From NCBI RefSeq assembly GCF_010093815.1, contig NW_022985553.1, forward strand, positions 1,522,133 through 1,586,132: a stretch of 64,000 bases of DNA. The letters are read 5' to 3'. Below, one piece after another: positions 28,764 through 39,302 of this stretch. The position numbers and the translations under genes were made by a program. The notes under the pieces were generated by a model. It was not told the DNA's origin. It saw nothing but the letters and a program-made list of their open reading frames with translations, and made no database searches. The stretch comes from Pseudovirgaria hyperparasitica. Taxonomy: Eukaryota; Ascomycota; Dothideomycetes; Acrospermales; Acrospermaceae. The stretch's first letter is position 1. Each line of letters opens with the position of its first letter.

Positions 28764-31700
28764 ATGGCATCTACTCCATCGATGCTCACTAAGGCATGTC
28801 GAACTCCGCACGCTTCACCAGCGCTGCCAACTGACTTGATTGATTAGTTTGAATCCAAGTCTTCAAGAGCGAAGGGTATTGCCTTTCACCCCAAGAGGTC
28901 AGATCTCTCAGTTTCCCTACCCCTCCGATATCTTACTAGCATCACAGACCATGGATATTGGTTTCTTTACACAGCTCGACGATTCAATTATGGGACTATC
29001 GCATGGGCACCCTGATCGACCGCTTTGAAGAGCATGATGGGCCCGTTCGCGGCATCGACTTCCACAAAACACAACCCCTCTTCGTTTCTGGCGGTGACGA
29101 CTACAAGATCAAAGTTTGGTCATATCAAACACGACGATGTCTGTTCACGTTGAATGGTCATTTAGACTACGTCAGGACGGTCTTCTTCCATCACGAGCTA
29201 CCATGGATCCTGTCGAGTTCCGATGACCAGACAATTAGGATCTGGAATTGGCAAAACAGGTCACTCAGTATGTCAAGAGCCAAGCTTGAGGGTTACTTGG
29301 ATAACTAACCCATCTTCAGTTTGCACCATGACCGGTCACAATCATTATACTATGTGCGCACAATTCCACCCGAAGGAGGACCTCATCGTTTCCGCTTCGC
29401 TCGATCAATCCGTAAGAGTGTGGGATATTTCTGGCTTGCGCAAGAAGCATTCTGCTCCAACGTCGATGACCTTTGAAGACCAAATGGCTCGTTCGAACCA
29501 AAATCAGGCAGATATGTTTGGCAATACAGACGCAGTAGTAAAATTTGTTTTAGAGGGTCACGATCGTGGAGTCAATTGGGTAGCCTTCCACCCTACTCTA
29601 CCGCTGATCGTTTCTGCCGGTGATGACAGACTGGTAAAACTCTGGCGCATGAGCGAAACTAAAGCATGGGAGGTTGACACTTGCCGAGGGCATTTTCAGA
29701 ACGCCTCAGCTTGTTTGTTCCATCCACATCAGGACCTCATACTTTCTGTCGGCGAAGACAAAACCATTCGAGTATGGGATTTGAATAAGCGCACATCCGT
29801 ACAGTCTTTCAAGAGAGAGAATGATCGTTTCTGGGTTATCGCGGCGCATCCAGAGATCAATCTCTTCGCTGCTGGTCACGATAATGGCGTAATGGTCTTC
29901 AAGCTGGAACGTGAGCGACCAGCCTCGACAATCTATCAAAACAACCTCTTCTACATCACAAAGGAAAAGCATGTACGCTCATACGACTTGACGAAGAGCT
30001 TGGAGTCACCTTCGATGCTCTCGCTGAAGAAACTCGGGAGTGCTTGGGTGCCCCCGCGCACTATGTCCTATAATCCTGCTGAGAGAGCCATCCTTGTGAC
30101 GTCTTCTGCCGATGGCGGCTGCTATGAGTTGATCAGTCTTCCTCGAGATGCGAGTGGCGCTGTCGAGCCCACAGACACGAAACGGGGCACCGGTAACTCC
30201 GCTGTGTTTGTTGCACGGAATCGTTTCGCAGTATTCACTCAGTCAAACCAACAAATCGATATCAAAGATCTCTCAAACTCAACAACAAAGACCATCAAGC
30301 CGCCGCCGGGAACTATAGATATCTACTTTGGTGGGACTGGGTGCCTGTTCCTGATCACAGCGACGTCCGTTGTTCTTTACGACATACAACAGAAAAAGCA
30401 GCTGGCTGAGCTTGCCGTCAATGGAGTTAAGTACGTTGTTTGGTCATCTGACAATCTTCATGCTGCTCTGCTAAGCAAACACAACGTGACAATCGTCAAC
30501 AAGAATCTCGAGCAGGTTAGCACATTGCATGAGACTATTCGTATCAAGAGCGCGACTTGGGATGATGCAGGTGTCTTACTCTACTCTACCCTAAATCATA
30601 TCAAGTATACCCTGATGAATGGTGACAACGGAATTGTGCGCACTTTGGAACATACTGTATACCTCCAAAAAGTCCGAGGTCGCAACATCTACTGCTTAGA
30701 TCGCGCCGCAAAACCCAAGATTCTTCAGATCGACCCAACAGAATACCGGTTCAAACTGGCCCTGATTAAACGCGACTATAACGAGATGTTGAACATCATT
30801 AAGAATTCTTCCCTGGTTGGCCAATCGATCATCGCATATCTACAAAAGAAAGGCTACCCTGAGATTGCACTCCAATTCGTGCAAGATCCGCAAACACGCT
30901 TCGAACTGGCGATCGAATGCGGTAACTTGGATGTGGCTGTTGAGATGGCTAGGCAGCTCGATCGACCCAAGCTTTGGAGCCGTTTGAGCACTGAAGCTCT
31001 GGCACACGGAAACCACCAAGTCGTGGAGATGACATATCAGAAGCTGCGCAACTTTGATAAGTTATCATTCTTGTATCTTTCCACCGGTGATTCAGATAAA
31101 CTTAAAAGGATGGCTAAGATCGCCGAGCATCGAGGCGACATGACAGCACGCTTCCAAAACGGACTTTACTTGGGTGATGCCGAGAATCGCATTGAGATGT
31201 TCAAGGAAATCGACCTTTACCCGCTAGCATATCTCACCGCAAAGACCCACGGACTTGAAGAAGAAGCGCAATCGATATTGGAGATCAGCGGCCTCACCGA
31301 AGACCAGATTTCTCTTCCACAGCTTGGTAGCCCTCTGAGTCCCCCAAAACCGGTGGTTCCTACATACAAAGCCAATTGGCCTGTCAAGACTACATCTTCC
31401 TCGGTCTTCGAGAAGGCACTTATGGGACAAGTCGACGCAATCGAGGACGCCGCTCCAGCGCCCAACGGATCAGCCGATGATGACCTGCTCGGCGACGAGC
31501 TAACAGGTGCAACGGGTGCCCTAGGTGAAGACGAGGAAGACGAGGAAGCTGCAGGATGGGACATGGGTGATGACGTCGAGGTAGAGGCAGAGAGCGACTT
31601 CGTCAATGTTGAAAGCGCAGAGGGGGGTGCTGGCAGCAGCGAAGCAGACATGTGGTCAAGGAATTCGCCCATTGCTGCAGATCACGTTGCTGCGGGATCA

Positions 31701-32681
31701 TTCGATACAGCAATGCAGCTGCTCAATCGTCAGGTTGGTGCTGTGAATTTCAAACCACTCGAGTGGCGATTCCAAGAGATTTACCAAGCAACGAGAACAT
31801 TTTTGCCCGCGAACCCTGGCCTACCTCCTCTTGTCAACTATGTGAGGAGGACAGTAAATGAAACCGATTCAAGAAAAGTATTACCAATCATTCCGCGCGA
31901 CTTGGAGTCAATCACTGCCGTCGACCTTCAGCAAGGGCGTAACCAAATGAAGAGCAACAAACTCGAGGATGGCGTCCAAACATACAAGAAAATTCTGCAG
32001 CTTCTCCTTGTGAATGCTGTCGCGTCGCAGCAAGAGGTCATTGAGGTAAATAAACCATCGATCGCAATGGTTATAGCTACTTACTTTGTCATAGGCCAAA
32101 TCCGTCATTACAACATCTGCACAGTATGCTCTTGCCATGACTATAGAATTGGAGCGTCGTAAGATCACCAACAACGCTACCGATGTATCCTCGCTGTCTG
32201 AGGACGTCAAAAAACGTGCCTTTGAGCTCTCTGCATACTTCACCATCCCCGAACTAGAACCCGCCCATAAGACTCTCACTCTCCTCGCCGCCATGAACTT
32301 TGCAAACAAGAACAAGCAACTCTCTTCTGCATTGAGCTTCGCGAATTCGATGATTGATCATGGCACTAATGCTAAGTTCAAGGAAAATGTACGCAAGTGT
32401 GCACTTTTGATGTGACATCACTAACGATACTTTTTTAGGCCAAGAAAATCAAGACCATATGCGAACGCAACCCCACCGATGTTATCGATATCGATTTCGA
32501 CTCCTTTGCCGATTTTGACATCTGTGCTGCCTCGCTTACGCCAATCTACCAGGGCAGTCCTTCTGTTGCCTGTCCATTCGACGGCAGCAAGTACCATTCG
32601 AAGTACAAGAACACGGTTTGCAAGATATGTGACGTATGCCAGGTTGGTGCACCTGCTAGTGGGATCAGGTTGTTCGTTTGA
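28764..32681 (+). CDS. cop1: Coatomer subunit alpha (alpha-COP)
   Basis: Large subunit of the COPI coat that drives Golgi-to-ER and intra-Golgi retrograde vesicle traffic. Six exons: 28764-28793, 28848-28897, 28948-29267, 29320-32045, 32095-32388 and 32439-32681, giving 1220 residues, the normal length. Exon 1 encodes [10 protein letters not shown] and joins to [17 protein letters not shown], the conserved start of the propeller. Intron 1 (28794-28847) must use a GC donor to keep the frame; introns 2-5 are GT-AG of 49-52 nt. WD40 repeats occupy roughly residues 10-320 (for example [35 protein letters not shown]), followed by the coatomer WD-associated region. An acidic linker ([16 protein letters not shown]) precedes the C-terminal COPI domain that binds epsilon-COP, ending with [20 protein letters not shown]. 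Its 3' end faces the next gene, with 157 bp between stops. Confidence 0.95.
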
Positions 32682-32838
32682 GCGTTTCGCCAGTGTGTTA
32701 CGATTGTGCCCTCAAAATTTAGATAGGGACCTTTGTAGCGATTGGAGTACTATATAGCCATCGTGATTAAAATGACAGGCGCTAATTAACATAGACTATG
32801 TTGTGATCAAACTACATTGTGATAATCCTGCAATAGCC

Positions 32839-34695
32839 TCAAAAGCTCATCGCCCGCCGCCTCTGCAGTTTACCCCTCTTCTTCGATTCTTGTAGTTGGA
32901 TATCGTCTTTCTTCACGTCTAACGCCGCTTCACGACCATCCTGATTGGATCTTTTGACCGTCTCTAACGACAAGCCCGATCTCAGCATACAAGCGACGTC
33001 ATAAGCGGCACACATATTTCTTCTCATCCTTCTTTCTCCTAAGCCCTCTCTGGCTTCAAGTGTCCTAGACCTTGTTCGTGCCGCTGATAGTGGTACCGGT
33101 GCCAGGACTGCTGGTCCCAGCAAGGGTCGAGGAGTTTCAAAGGTAGGCCGGCCGCCTCGCGACAAGTAGTGCTCTAGATCGAAAGGTGTGTTCAGAGGGT
33201 CAGACGTCGGTGAAATGGATTGAGACAACATGTGAGGCGAGGTTTCAGATGTGTGTGCATGTTTCTCTGAACTTGAGGCTAAAGGTGCTGAGAAGTAGTC
33301 TTCCGCCCCTGGAGAGCCCTCTTCGGTACCGCGACTCGGTGTAAGAAACATACCAGAAGAGGCAGTCTTGGATATAAGCAGCGGACTAGATGACCCCAGC
33401 TGTTGCTGTCCAGCTGTAGTGACGGTTTCTGTGACTGACTCGGTAGAGTTCCAAGGTGCCATAGATTCTTGTTGTATGCCATAGGTCCTGGTCTGTAGGT
33501 CTTTGCATGTCGCTGTATCCATGCGTGTTTCATTCAGATACTCGACCATACCAAGTTGATCTTCAGGGCGCGAATGAGGAGATAATGGAGATTCTCTGTA
33601 GCGAGCATAAAAGCTAGCCAGTTTTGGCCTACTAAGAGGCATCACAGGAGCCCGAGATGTAGGAAGCGAACTATTGGGTGGAATTCTAGGCATCTCGGGT
33701 GGTTGTAACTCCAAGGAACTATGTACAGTATGTCTCCGCTCTTTGGAAAGAATGGAGCCCAGTCGGTGGCGTAGAACGGCTTCCCAAGGTCTCTTCAGGA
33801 CGGGATCAGTAGTAGTGCGAAGAACGGGACCCATTGTGGAACTTCGACGTGTCCATGATCGCTTTATCCTGGTCAATGAATGCAAGAAGCCTGGTGACTT
33901 TAGGATGTGTGCAGGAGGGACGGACCCTCGCATAGCTTCCGATGATAGTGAGGTCATACTGTTCGTACGAGATGCTTCTGGTCCACTGTTCTCAGATAGG
34001 AGGAGCTCCGCTATGGTTCGAGATCTGATGCTGTCCGAATCATTCGTATCCGCTGAGCTAGCGTTGGTGGCCACTTCACGGAGCATATTTCTCTCTAGGT
34101 GTGCCGAAACTTCAGTCGTTCCCGGATTGAACTCGCTCCAATCTAGGAATTCCTGTAGTGACTCGATGGGATTCCGTTGCGGTTGCGTTTCAAGACTGGG
34201 GGAATCCGTTGTTTTCCTTGGAGCTGCAGAGTCTCCCAAGGATGAGCTGGAAGACTTATGTGCATGTGATGCAAGTAACGGACCCCTAGTATGATAAACT
34301 TGTGTCGGGTAACGTTTTCTTCTATTATGTTGGCGAAGACAACCCACAAACTCTGGTTGGTACTCTGGACAGGGGCTGCGACCTTGGCTACTGCGAGTCC
34401 CAACTGGCTTGACTGAATTATGACTAGTTGCTAGCATTTCAGCTGAGCTCAGTTGAATAGTATCGTTCCGGGTAGCCTCTGGAGAATTAGGAATGTGAGG
34501 GTCAGACCCCAAGGCGGAAACTTCTCCCGAGAGATTCCGTGGAAAAGTCTGTTCGTAAGTCGCGTGCTGCTCCATATGAAGCCATTGTGAGGCATCCTCA
34601 GTCATCTGTTCACCAAATTCTATTACACGAGCTTCTTGGACCAACTCTTCACACCCAGCGAATTCGTGCTGGTTGTTTTTTGGTATGTATTTCAT
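32839..34695 (-). CDS. Hypothetical protein, large and intrinsically disordered
   Basis: Single open frame; the first ATG at 34695 gives 618 residues (the frame extends a little further upstream without an ATG). I do not recognise a named domain. Composition is Ser/Thr/Pro/Arg-rich with many SP/TP and RxxS sites, suggesting a phosphorylated, disordered regulator. The most protein-like block is near the C-terminus: RRMRRNMCAAYDVACMLRSG, then LSLETVKRS, followed by a Lys-rich tail. Length, lack of stops over 1.9 kb and steady codon use support a real gene. Convergent with alpha-COP. Function unknown. Confidence 0.65.
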   Translation of the reverse strand: MKYIPKNNQHEFAGCEELVQEARVIEFGEQMTEDASQWLHMEQHATYEQTFPRNLSGEVSALGSDPHIPNSPEATRNDTIQLSSAEMLATSHNSVKPVGTRSSQGRSPCPEYQPEFVGCLRQHNRRKRYPTQVYHTRGPLLASHAHKSSSSSLGDSAAPRKTTDSPSLETQPQRNPIESLQEFLDWSEFNPGTTEVSAHLERNMLREVATNASSADTNDSDSIRSRTIAELLLSENSGPEASRTNSMTSLSSEAMRGSVPPAHILKSPGFLHSLTRIKRSWTRRSSTMGPVLRTTTDPVLKRPWEAVLRHRLGSILSKERRHTVHSSLELQPPEMPRIPPNSSLPTSRAPVMPLSRPKLASFYARYRESPLSPHSRPEDQLGMVEYLNETRMDTATCKDLQTRTYGIQQESMAPWNSTESVTETVTTAGQQQLGSSSPLLISKTASSGMFLTPSRGTEEGSPGAEDYFSAPLASSSEKHAHTSETSPHMLSQSISPTSDPLNTPFDLEHYLSRGGRPTFETPRPLLGPAVLAPVPLSAARTRSRTLEAREGLGERRMRRNMCAAYDVACMLRSGLSLETVKRSNQDGREAALDVKKDDIQLQESKKRGKLQRRRAMSF

Positions 34696-35308
34696 GTAGG
34701 CAAGATGCTGTATGGATGTGTGCAGCGAATTTTGTCGCACGGGCTCATATATAGAAATATGTTCATGAATTAGGAGGTTTTGACAATTAAGAACTCCTCA
34801 ATCGGAGTGGCGTGGTCAGGTAGTAAGGTGTACTAATTGAACGCGGAGACTGTGAGTCTATGGGTAATGAGACCGCTATACATTGGTAGAGACATACCCA
34901 GAACTGTATGTCAGCTCTCGTGTTGCGACGTCAGTCTGCTTTGGGCTGCCGAACTCAGTATCTGCTCTGTGCCAGGCAGGAACGCATAGGCTGTTTTGTG
35001 TATAAGCTAAATGAGGTAGGTAGGTAGGTAGATAGGCAGAGTCGTGCGAACGAACCGATAGGTAGGTAGCCAGAAACGAATTGGACAATCTTGAGAGGTT
35101 GGGCAACGTGTATTGTGCATGGTTGTATCCCCGAATCACTCTCACAGCAAGAACGTGTGGGAAGACTGCGGCGCTCGGAGTTGTGGTTTCCATATATGTA
35201 TTAATACAATATCAGCTCTAGTTACTACTAAACACACATATGAGGTACTGTGCGGGGAGTATTCTCTATTGGCTCTAGTATGAACTATGTGTCGCACTGG
35301 TTCCTGAT
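34696..35308. other. Intergenic region between two leftward genes
   Basis: No gene seen. A GGTA-type tetranucleotide tract (AGGTAGGTAGGTAGGTAGAT) lies near 35014-35033. It should contain the promoter of the disordered hypothetical and the 3' flank of the TFIIIC subunit gene. Confidence 0.5.
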
Positions 35309-36520
35309 TTACTCAGCGTCAATCATCTCTGTATCGTCCTCGTACAAGTCGTCTTCGTCATCCGAATCGGACTCAGAATCGTCCTCCGTGGTGCTCGTAT
35401 CGCTAGAGAGACTTGCATCTGATGACGCATCTGTTTCTGGAGCAGGCTCATGGGAATAAAGGGCGTCCTCAGTGCCTGTAACAATCGTGTCATCCGCTGG
35501 GTCTTTAGGGGCATTGCTAGGCCCTGTAACTGACGGGGGCATAGATTCGCCTGGTCGCGTATACGCATCTCGGGGTATAGGCGTATGCTTACGCATCTCC
35601 TCTTCGAATTCATCTCGCATCTTCGTTATGTCTCCATGTAGAGACCGTTCTGGCCTATTCCGGCGTCTCATGTTTGGTTTTGACTTGACAACGTGGTCCT
35701 GCAATGCTGTACCTTCGGTGGGGGAGTTATGCTGAGAACGTGAGTCGATCGCGTCATCTTCATCGTCAGATGGGGTGTATTGCGTTCTGTAACGCTGTGA
35801 AAAAACCCGATTCGGTCGAAAAGCACTCAAAGGGATCCTGTCTGTCTCATTTTTCTTTCTTTTGACTGCTTCTAGGCGGTTGATGAACCGTATCTGGCTT
35901 TGTTTCCCACCTGAGGCATCCCATCCAGGCCTTCCCGATAGACCATTGGTTAATATACCTTCTACTTCGTCCTCACCACCAGCACTTCTTTTTTTCAATT
36001 CAACACTAGTTGCTACAAGACGAGCGGAGCCGGCGCCGAGAAGGTCGAATTTCTTGCCAGCCTTGAGGGGGTCTTCGTTCATCTCGAATGTATCGACAAC
36101 ATTCGAAAAGTATAGGTCCGTCCCAAGAGCTGATGCCCACCGACAACTGAATACCTTGCCACCGTAGGAGATGATCGGGTTTTGGCCATGGAGCTCCATG
36201 ATTTGAAGCTGGGTCTTTTCCTCGGTGTCATCTCCATCGATAGCATCACTTTCTTTATCCGACCTTGGCGCGCCACGCTCTTTGCCCTTCGGCTTGGAAG
36301 CAGTGGCCACGCCCGTCAAATCGAGAGTTACGTAGAAATCCTGGCATGATCAGTAATGCAAAGACAGAGTGTTGAGGAAGTAGCTGACATCGAATTCATC
36401 TTCATGATATTCATATTCCCATTCGTCCTCTTCATTGTTTTCGTGGTGTTTCTCATGTTCCTGTGGAGGAGCGATAGGTACCGCACTCAAGGAAGATGCT
36501 GTCGAAGCTTCATCTGCCAT
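35309..36520 (-). CDS. sfc7: TFIIIC small subunit (TFIIIC_sub6 domain, GTF3C6/Sfc7-like)
   Basis: Predicted subunit of TFIIIC, the factor that binds A and B boxes and recruits TFIIIB for RNA polymerase III transcription of tRNA genes. Two exons, 36520-36389 and 36340-35309, are split by a 48-nt intron (36341-36388) and give 387 residues. The splice joins an acidic N-terminus ending EYEYHEDEFD to DFYVTLDLTG, recreating the signature of the sub6 beta-barrel domain. The domain continues through LQIMELHGQNPIISYGGKVF, SCRWASALGTDLYF and FDLLGAGSARLVATSVEL, ending near residue 170. The C-terminal half is low complexity and ends in a strongly acidic tail (SDDEDDLYEDDTEMIDAE). No histidine-phosphatase domain like that of yeast Tfc7 is present. 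Confidence 0.85.
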
Positions 36521-37020
36521 TACACACTGGACGGGCCGGAGAAGTGGTCTGGGTAGAGGAATAATTCCACCATGCTACGAGGGCGCATAGTGTTTATAGC
36601 AGAAGCGTCGTGCTCACTCGCAGAGCTCAAGGAAGAGAAAAGCTAACCAAAGCTATAGCTCTTGAAAGCACGGATAGCGGGGAGTCCCGGGGATAAGCGC
36701 GCGCATCCATGGATCTTCCGTGCTTTGAGCTGGCCCTCAGACCCCACTAAATCTACGGTGACGATTGCATTGTAGGGCTGAAGGATGACCAAGGGACTAT
36801 CGTAAGCTGTTGCAGGGAACAACATCATGAGCTCACTCCAGGCTCTCTACAACCCTTCTGGAACCGACTGCGATGCCGTCAAGATCCAGCAAAGTTCTTA
36901 CTATAAGTTGATATCTGGCGCTCCGATTTTGTCGAGCTGTAGCATCTTCTAGCCAGCTGACAGGCGGTCACTAGTGAGTAGACTCCCATGTCTTCAACCT
37001 CGCTTTGCATAGCCATATAA
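36521..37020. other. Divergent intergenic region
   Basis: Promoter region shared by the TFIIIC subunit gene (left) and the Vps62-like gene (right). A 42-codon ATG frame beginning at about 36827 could be a missing first exon of the Vps62 gene, but no splice join could be verified. Confidence 0.35.
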
Positions 37021-37623
37021 CTTCAATGCTCGAAGCTGTTATACACCCTAATTTCGCAAGATGTGTATAGAAGATACACTCAGCGCTTAGGCACGATAAT
37101 CGCTGACCATTTGTTGATAGTGCCAGCTGTTGTCAACCATGGTGGCCAGGTGCCCTTTGACTTCCAGCCTTCCTTAGGATATCCTTTAAACCCATCAATC
37201 ACGTCCAAGACAAATACACAAGAATCAGAATCTACTATCCGCAATAGTGCTACGGAACAACGCTTTATTAAGCCTGCGCCGGCCAATAGCAGGTCTACTC
37301 CTGACTCAATTGTTGTGAATATAACGGCCGGACCTGAACAAAGCCCTACATTGGATAGCACACACGTTTCTGCGAGTCTTTTCTCAACCATTCTGAAATA
37401 CTTGACGTATCCAAATACATGTGAGAGCAGCGATACCCGGACAGCATCCAGCCCTAAGGGCTATAGTAAGACAATATCAAAACCAAGTCTGCTGTCTTGG
37501 GTCGGGGTCAAAGCTTCTGCGTGGCTCAATATATGCGGTCTAAGGCTCGTAAATTCTTGGGACAGGACCCGATATAGGCACGCTGCGCAGAGTCAGGACA
37601 CGACACATCAGGGCAAGGACTCG
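37021..37623 (+). other. Open frame in phase with the Vps62 gene but lacking an ATG
   Basis: About 200 codons are open and in the same frame as the downstream Vps62 coding sequence, with no ATG. The last part (for example WLNICGLRLVNSWDRT, then HQGKDSMSGHSV) reads like the usual luminal lead-in of Vps62 proteins. This is probably true coding sequence whose start lies in an unidentified upstream exon. A 5'-truncated gene is the alternative. Confidence 0.4.
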
Positions 37624-38845
37624 ATGAGCGGGCACTCTGTTTCTGACATGTGGTCCGAGACCGGAATGATGACCCGAGAGATTCCTGATTACGTCTTTGA
37701 ATACGCACCGCTAGTACACCTTTACTCGGGTGAGAAATACTGGCCTGGAGACATTGGAGATCATCTGATACATACAACTCCCCACCTCAACTACACGCCA
37801 ATTCAAGCACAGTCAGATCACCCAAATCTGACCAATCTGAATGATCTGAACCAATGGGGACGATTCGTGTATCTTCAGAGTGATGACAATGTGGAAGATT
37901 ACCCAGATTGGCTAGGTGGTCAGAAGAACATACCTACAGAACCGAGTCACAGTATTGGGCGTATCACTAAAGAGAAATATGAGAGTACAGAAGAATCATT
38001 TGCGAACACGAAGGAGACCGTATCAGGATTACCTCTTAAGTTGTTCGGCAAGCGAACAAATGGCGGTCGGAGCGATGCTCCGGCAGTCTTGGTGGTCGTA
38101 CCGAAACCGAACGGGGTGGTCGATGCTTTCTGGTTCTTCTTTTACAGCTTCAATCTAGGTAATACTGTGTTTAATATTCGCTTCGGTAACCATGTAGGAG
38201 ACTGGGAGCATACTCTAGTGCGCTTCCAGCACGGCGAGCCAACGGAGATCTTCTTTAGTGAGCACAACTTCGGGCAAGCCTACTCGTTTGATGCAGTAGA
38301 AAAATCGAATAAACGAGTAAGTGCAATTCTTGCTGGGATCTATCGACCATTCATACTGATTGCGTTAACTCAAGCCCGTGGGGTATTCCGCCACAGGCTC
38401 ACACGCAATGTATGGCACTGCAGGCGAGCATCCATACGTTCTTCCGAATGGAGTCTTGAAAGATGTCACCGACCGTGGTCCGCTTTGGGATCCACTTCTC
38501 AATGTTTACGCGTACACCTATGACTATTGGAGGGATGTTCTTCGTGCTTCGACTAGAACACCAGAGGCACCACTTGAATGGTTTTACTTCAGTGGCCGCT
38601 GGGGCGACAAGATCTACCCACTCAGTGACCCGAGGCAATACATGCTACTCGGAAACTACCACTATGTGACTGGTCCAACAGGACCTCGTTTCAAAAATCT
38701 AGCAAGGAAGAATGTGTGCCAGAATAATGATCGATGCATCATCAAGCACTGGCTGAGTGTTGACACGGAAATTCGTGAGCTCTCAAACTTCCCGAACGGC
38801 GAAGAAGTTTGGCAGGATGATCAGCCTCCAGATCAAGTGGAATGA
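37624..38845 (+). CDS. vps62: Vps62 family protein (vacuolar protein sorting 62)
   Basis: Homologue of yeast Vps62, implicated in cytosol-to-vacuole protein targeting; mechanism unclear. Exons 37624-38316 and 38375-38845 are joined across a 58-nt intron (38317-38374, donor GTAAGT) so that KSNKR continues as PVGYSATGSHAMYG. From the first in-frame ATG (37624) this is 387 residues, but the frame is open further upstream and the true N-terminus is probably longer. Conserved family motifs are visible: PDYVFEYAPLVHLYSGEKYW, VVPKPNGVVDAFWFFFYSFN, FGNHVGDWEHTLVRF, HPYVLPNGVLKDVTDRGPLW and FSGRWGDKIYPL. The His/Asp/Glu-rich GDWEH and GSHAMY motifs are typical of the Vps62 domain. Confidence 0.82.
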
Positions 38846-39302
38846 ACATTGGGCATGCAATGTACACTAAGCTTCCAGATTTCAGTCGAAAATGCGCAAT
38901 GCCATACATGTTTCTCGGAATCACTATTACAATGTCATTGTTCTAGATATTCTTAGACGTCTAAGTCCCAAGAACATATTTCTGATACGACTCACTAAAT
39001 TAGCAATTGACTATACAGGTCAATCAACAGCAGGCATAATTACTTCTAGGATAAGTATATTGTCGAATTGGTGGTAATTTTTGTGGTAATAAGGGGCGTG
39101 GTCCGTGCTAAACTAGTGAGTTTCCACGGACCTTTGTGTCGGCGCGTCGCGTCTCGCGTCAGTTGCTGGATGCTCGACGTGAACCAGTGCCAGACATTAT
39201 TAGGCGTGGATAATAGCTATAAAGCTGCACATGCAATCAAGTATTAACTAAGCTTTAATACAACTTTATTCATTATCTGCAAATTTATATTCACCACTGC
39301 AG
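38846..39302. other. Intergenic region upstream of the DNMT5 gene
   Basis: 457 bp, AT-richer than the flanking genes, with no gene. It should contain the vps62 3' end and the DNMT5 promoter. Confidence 0.5.
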
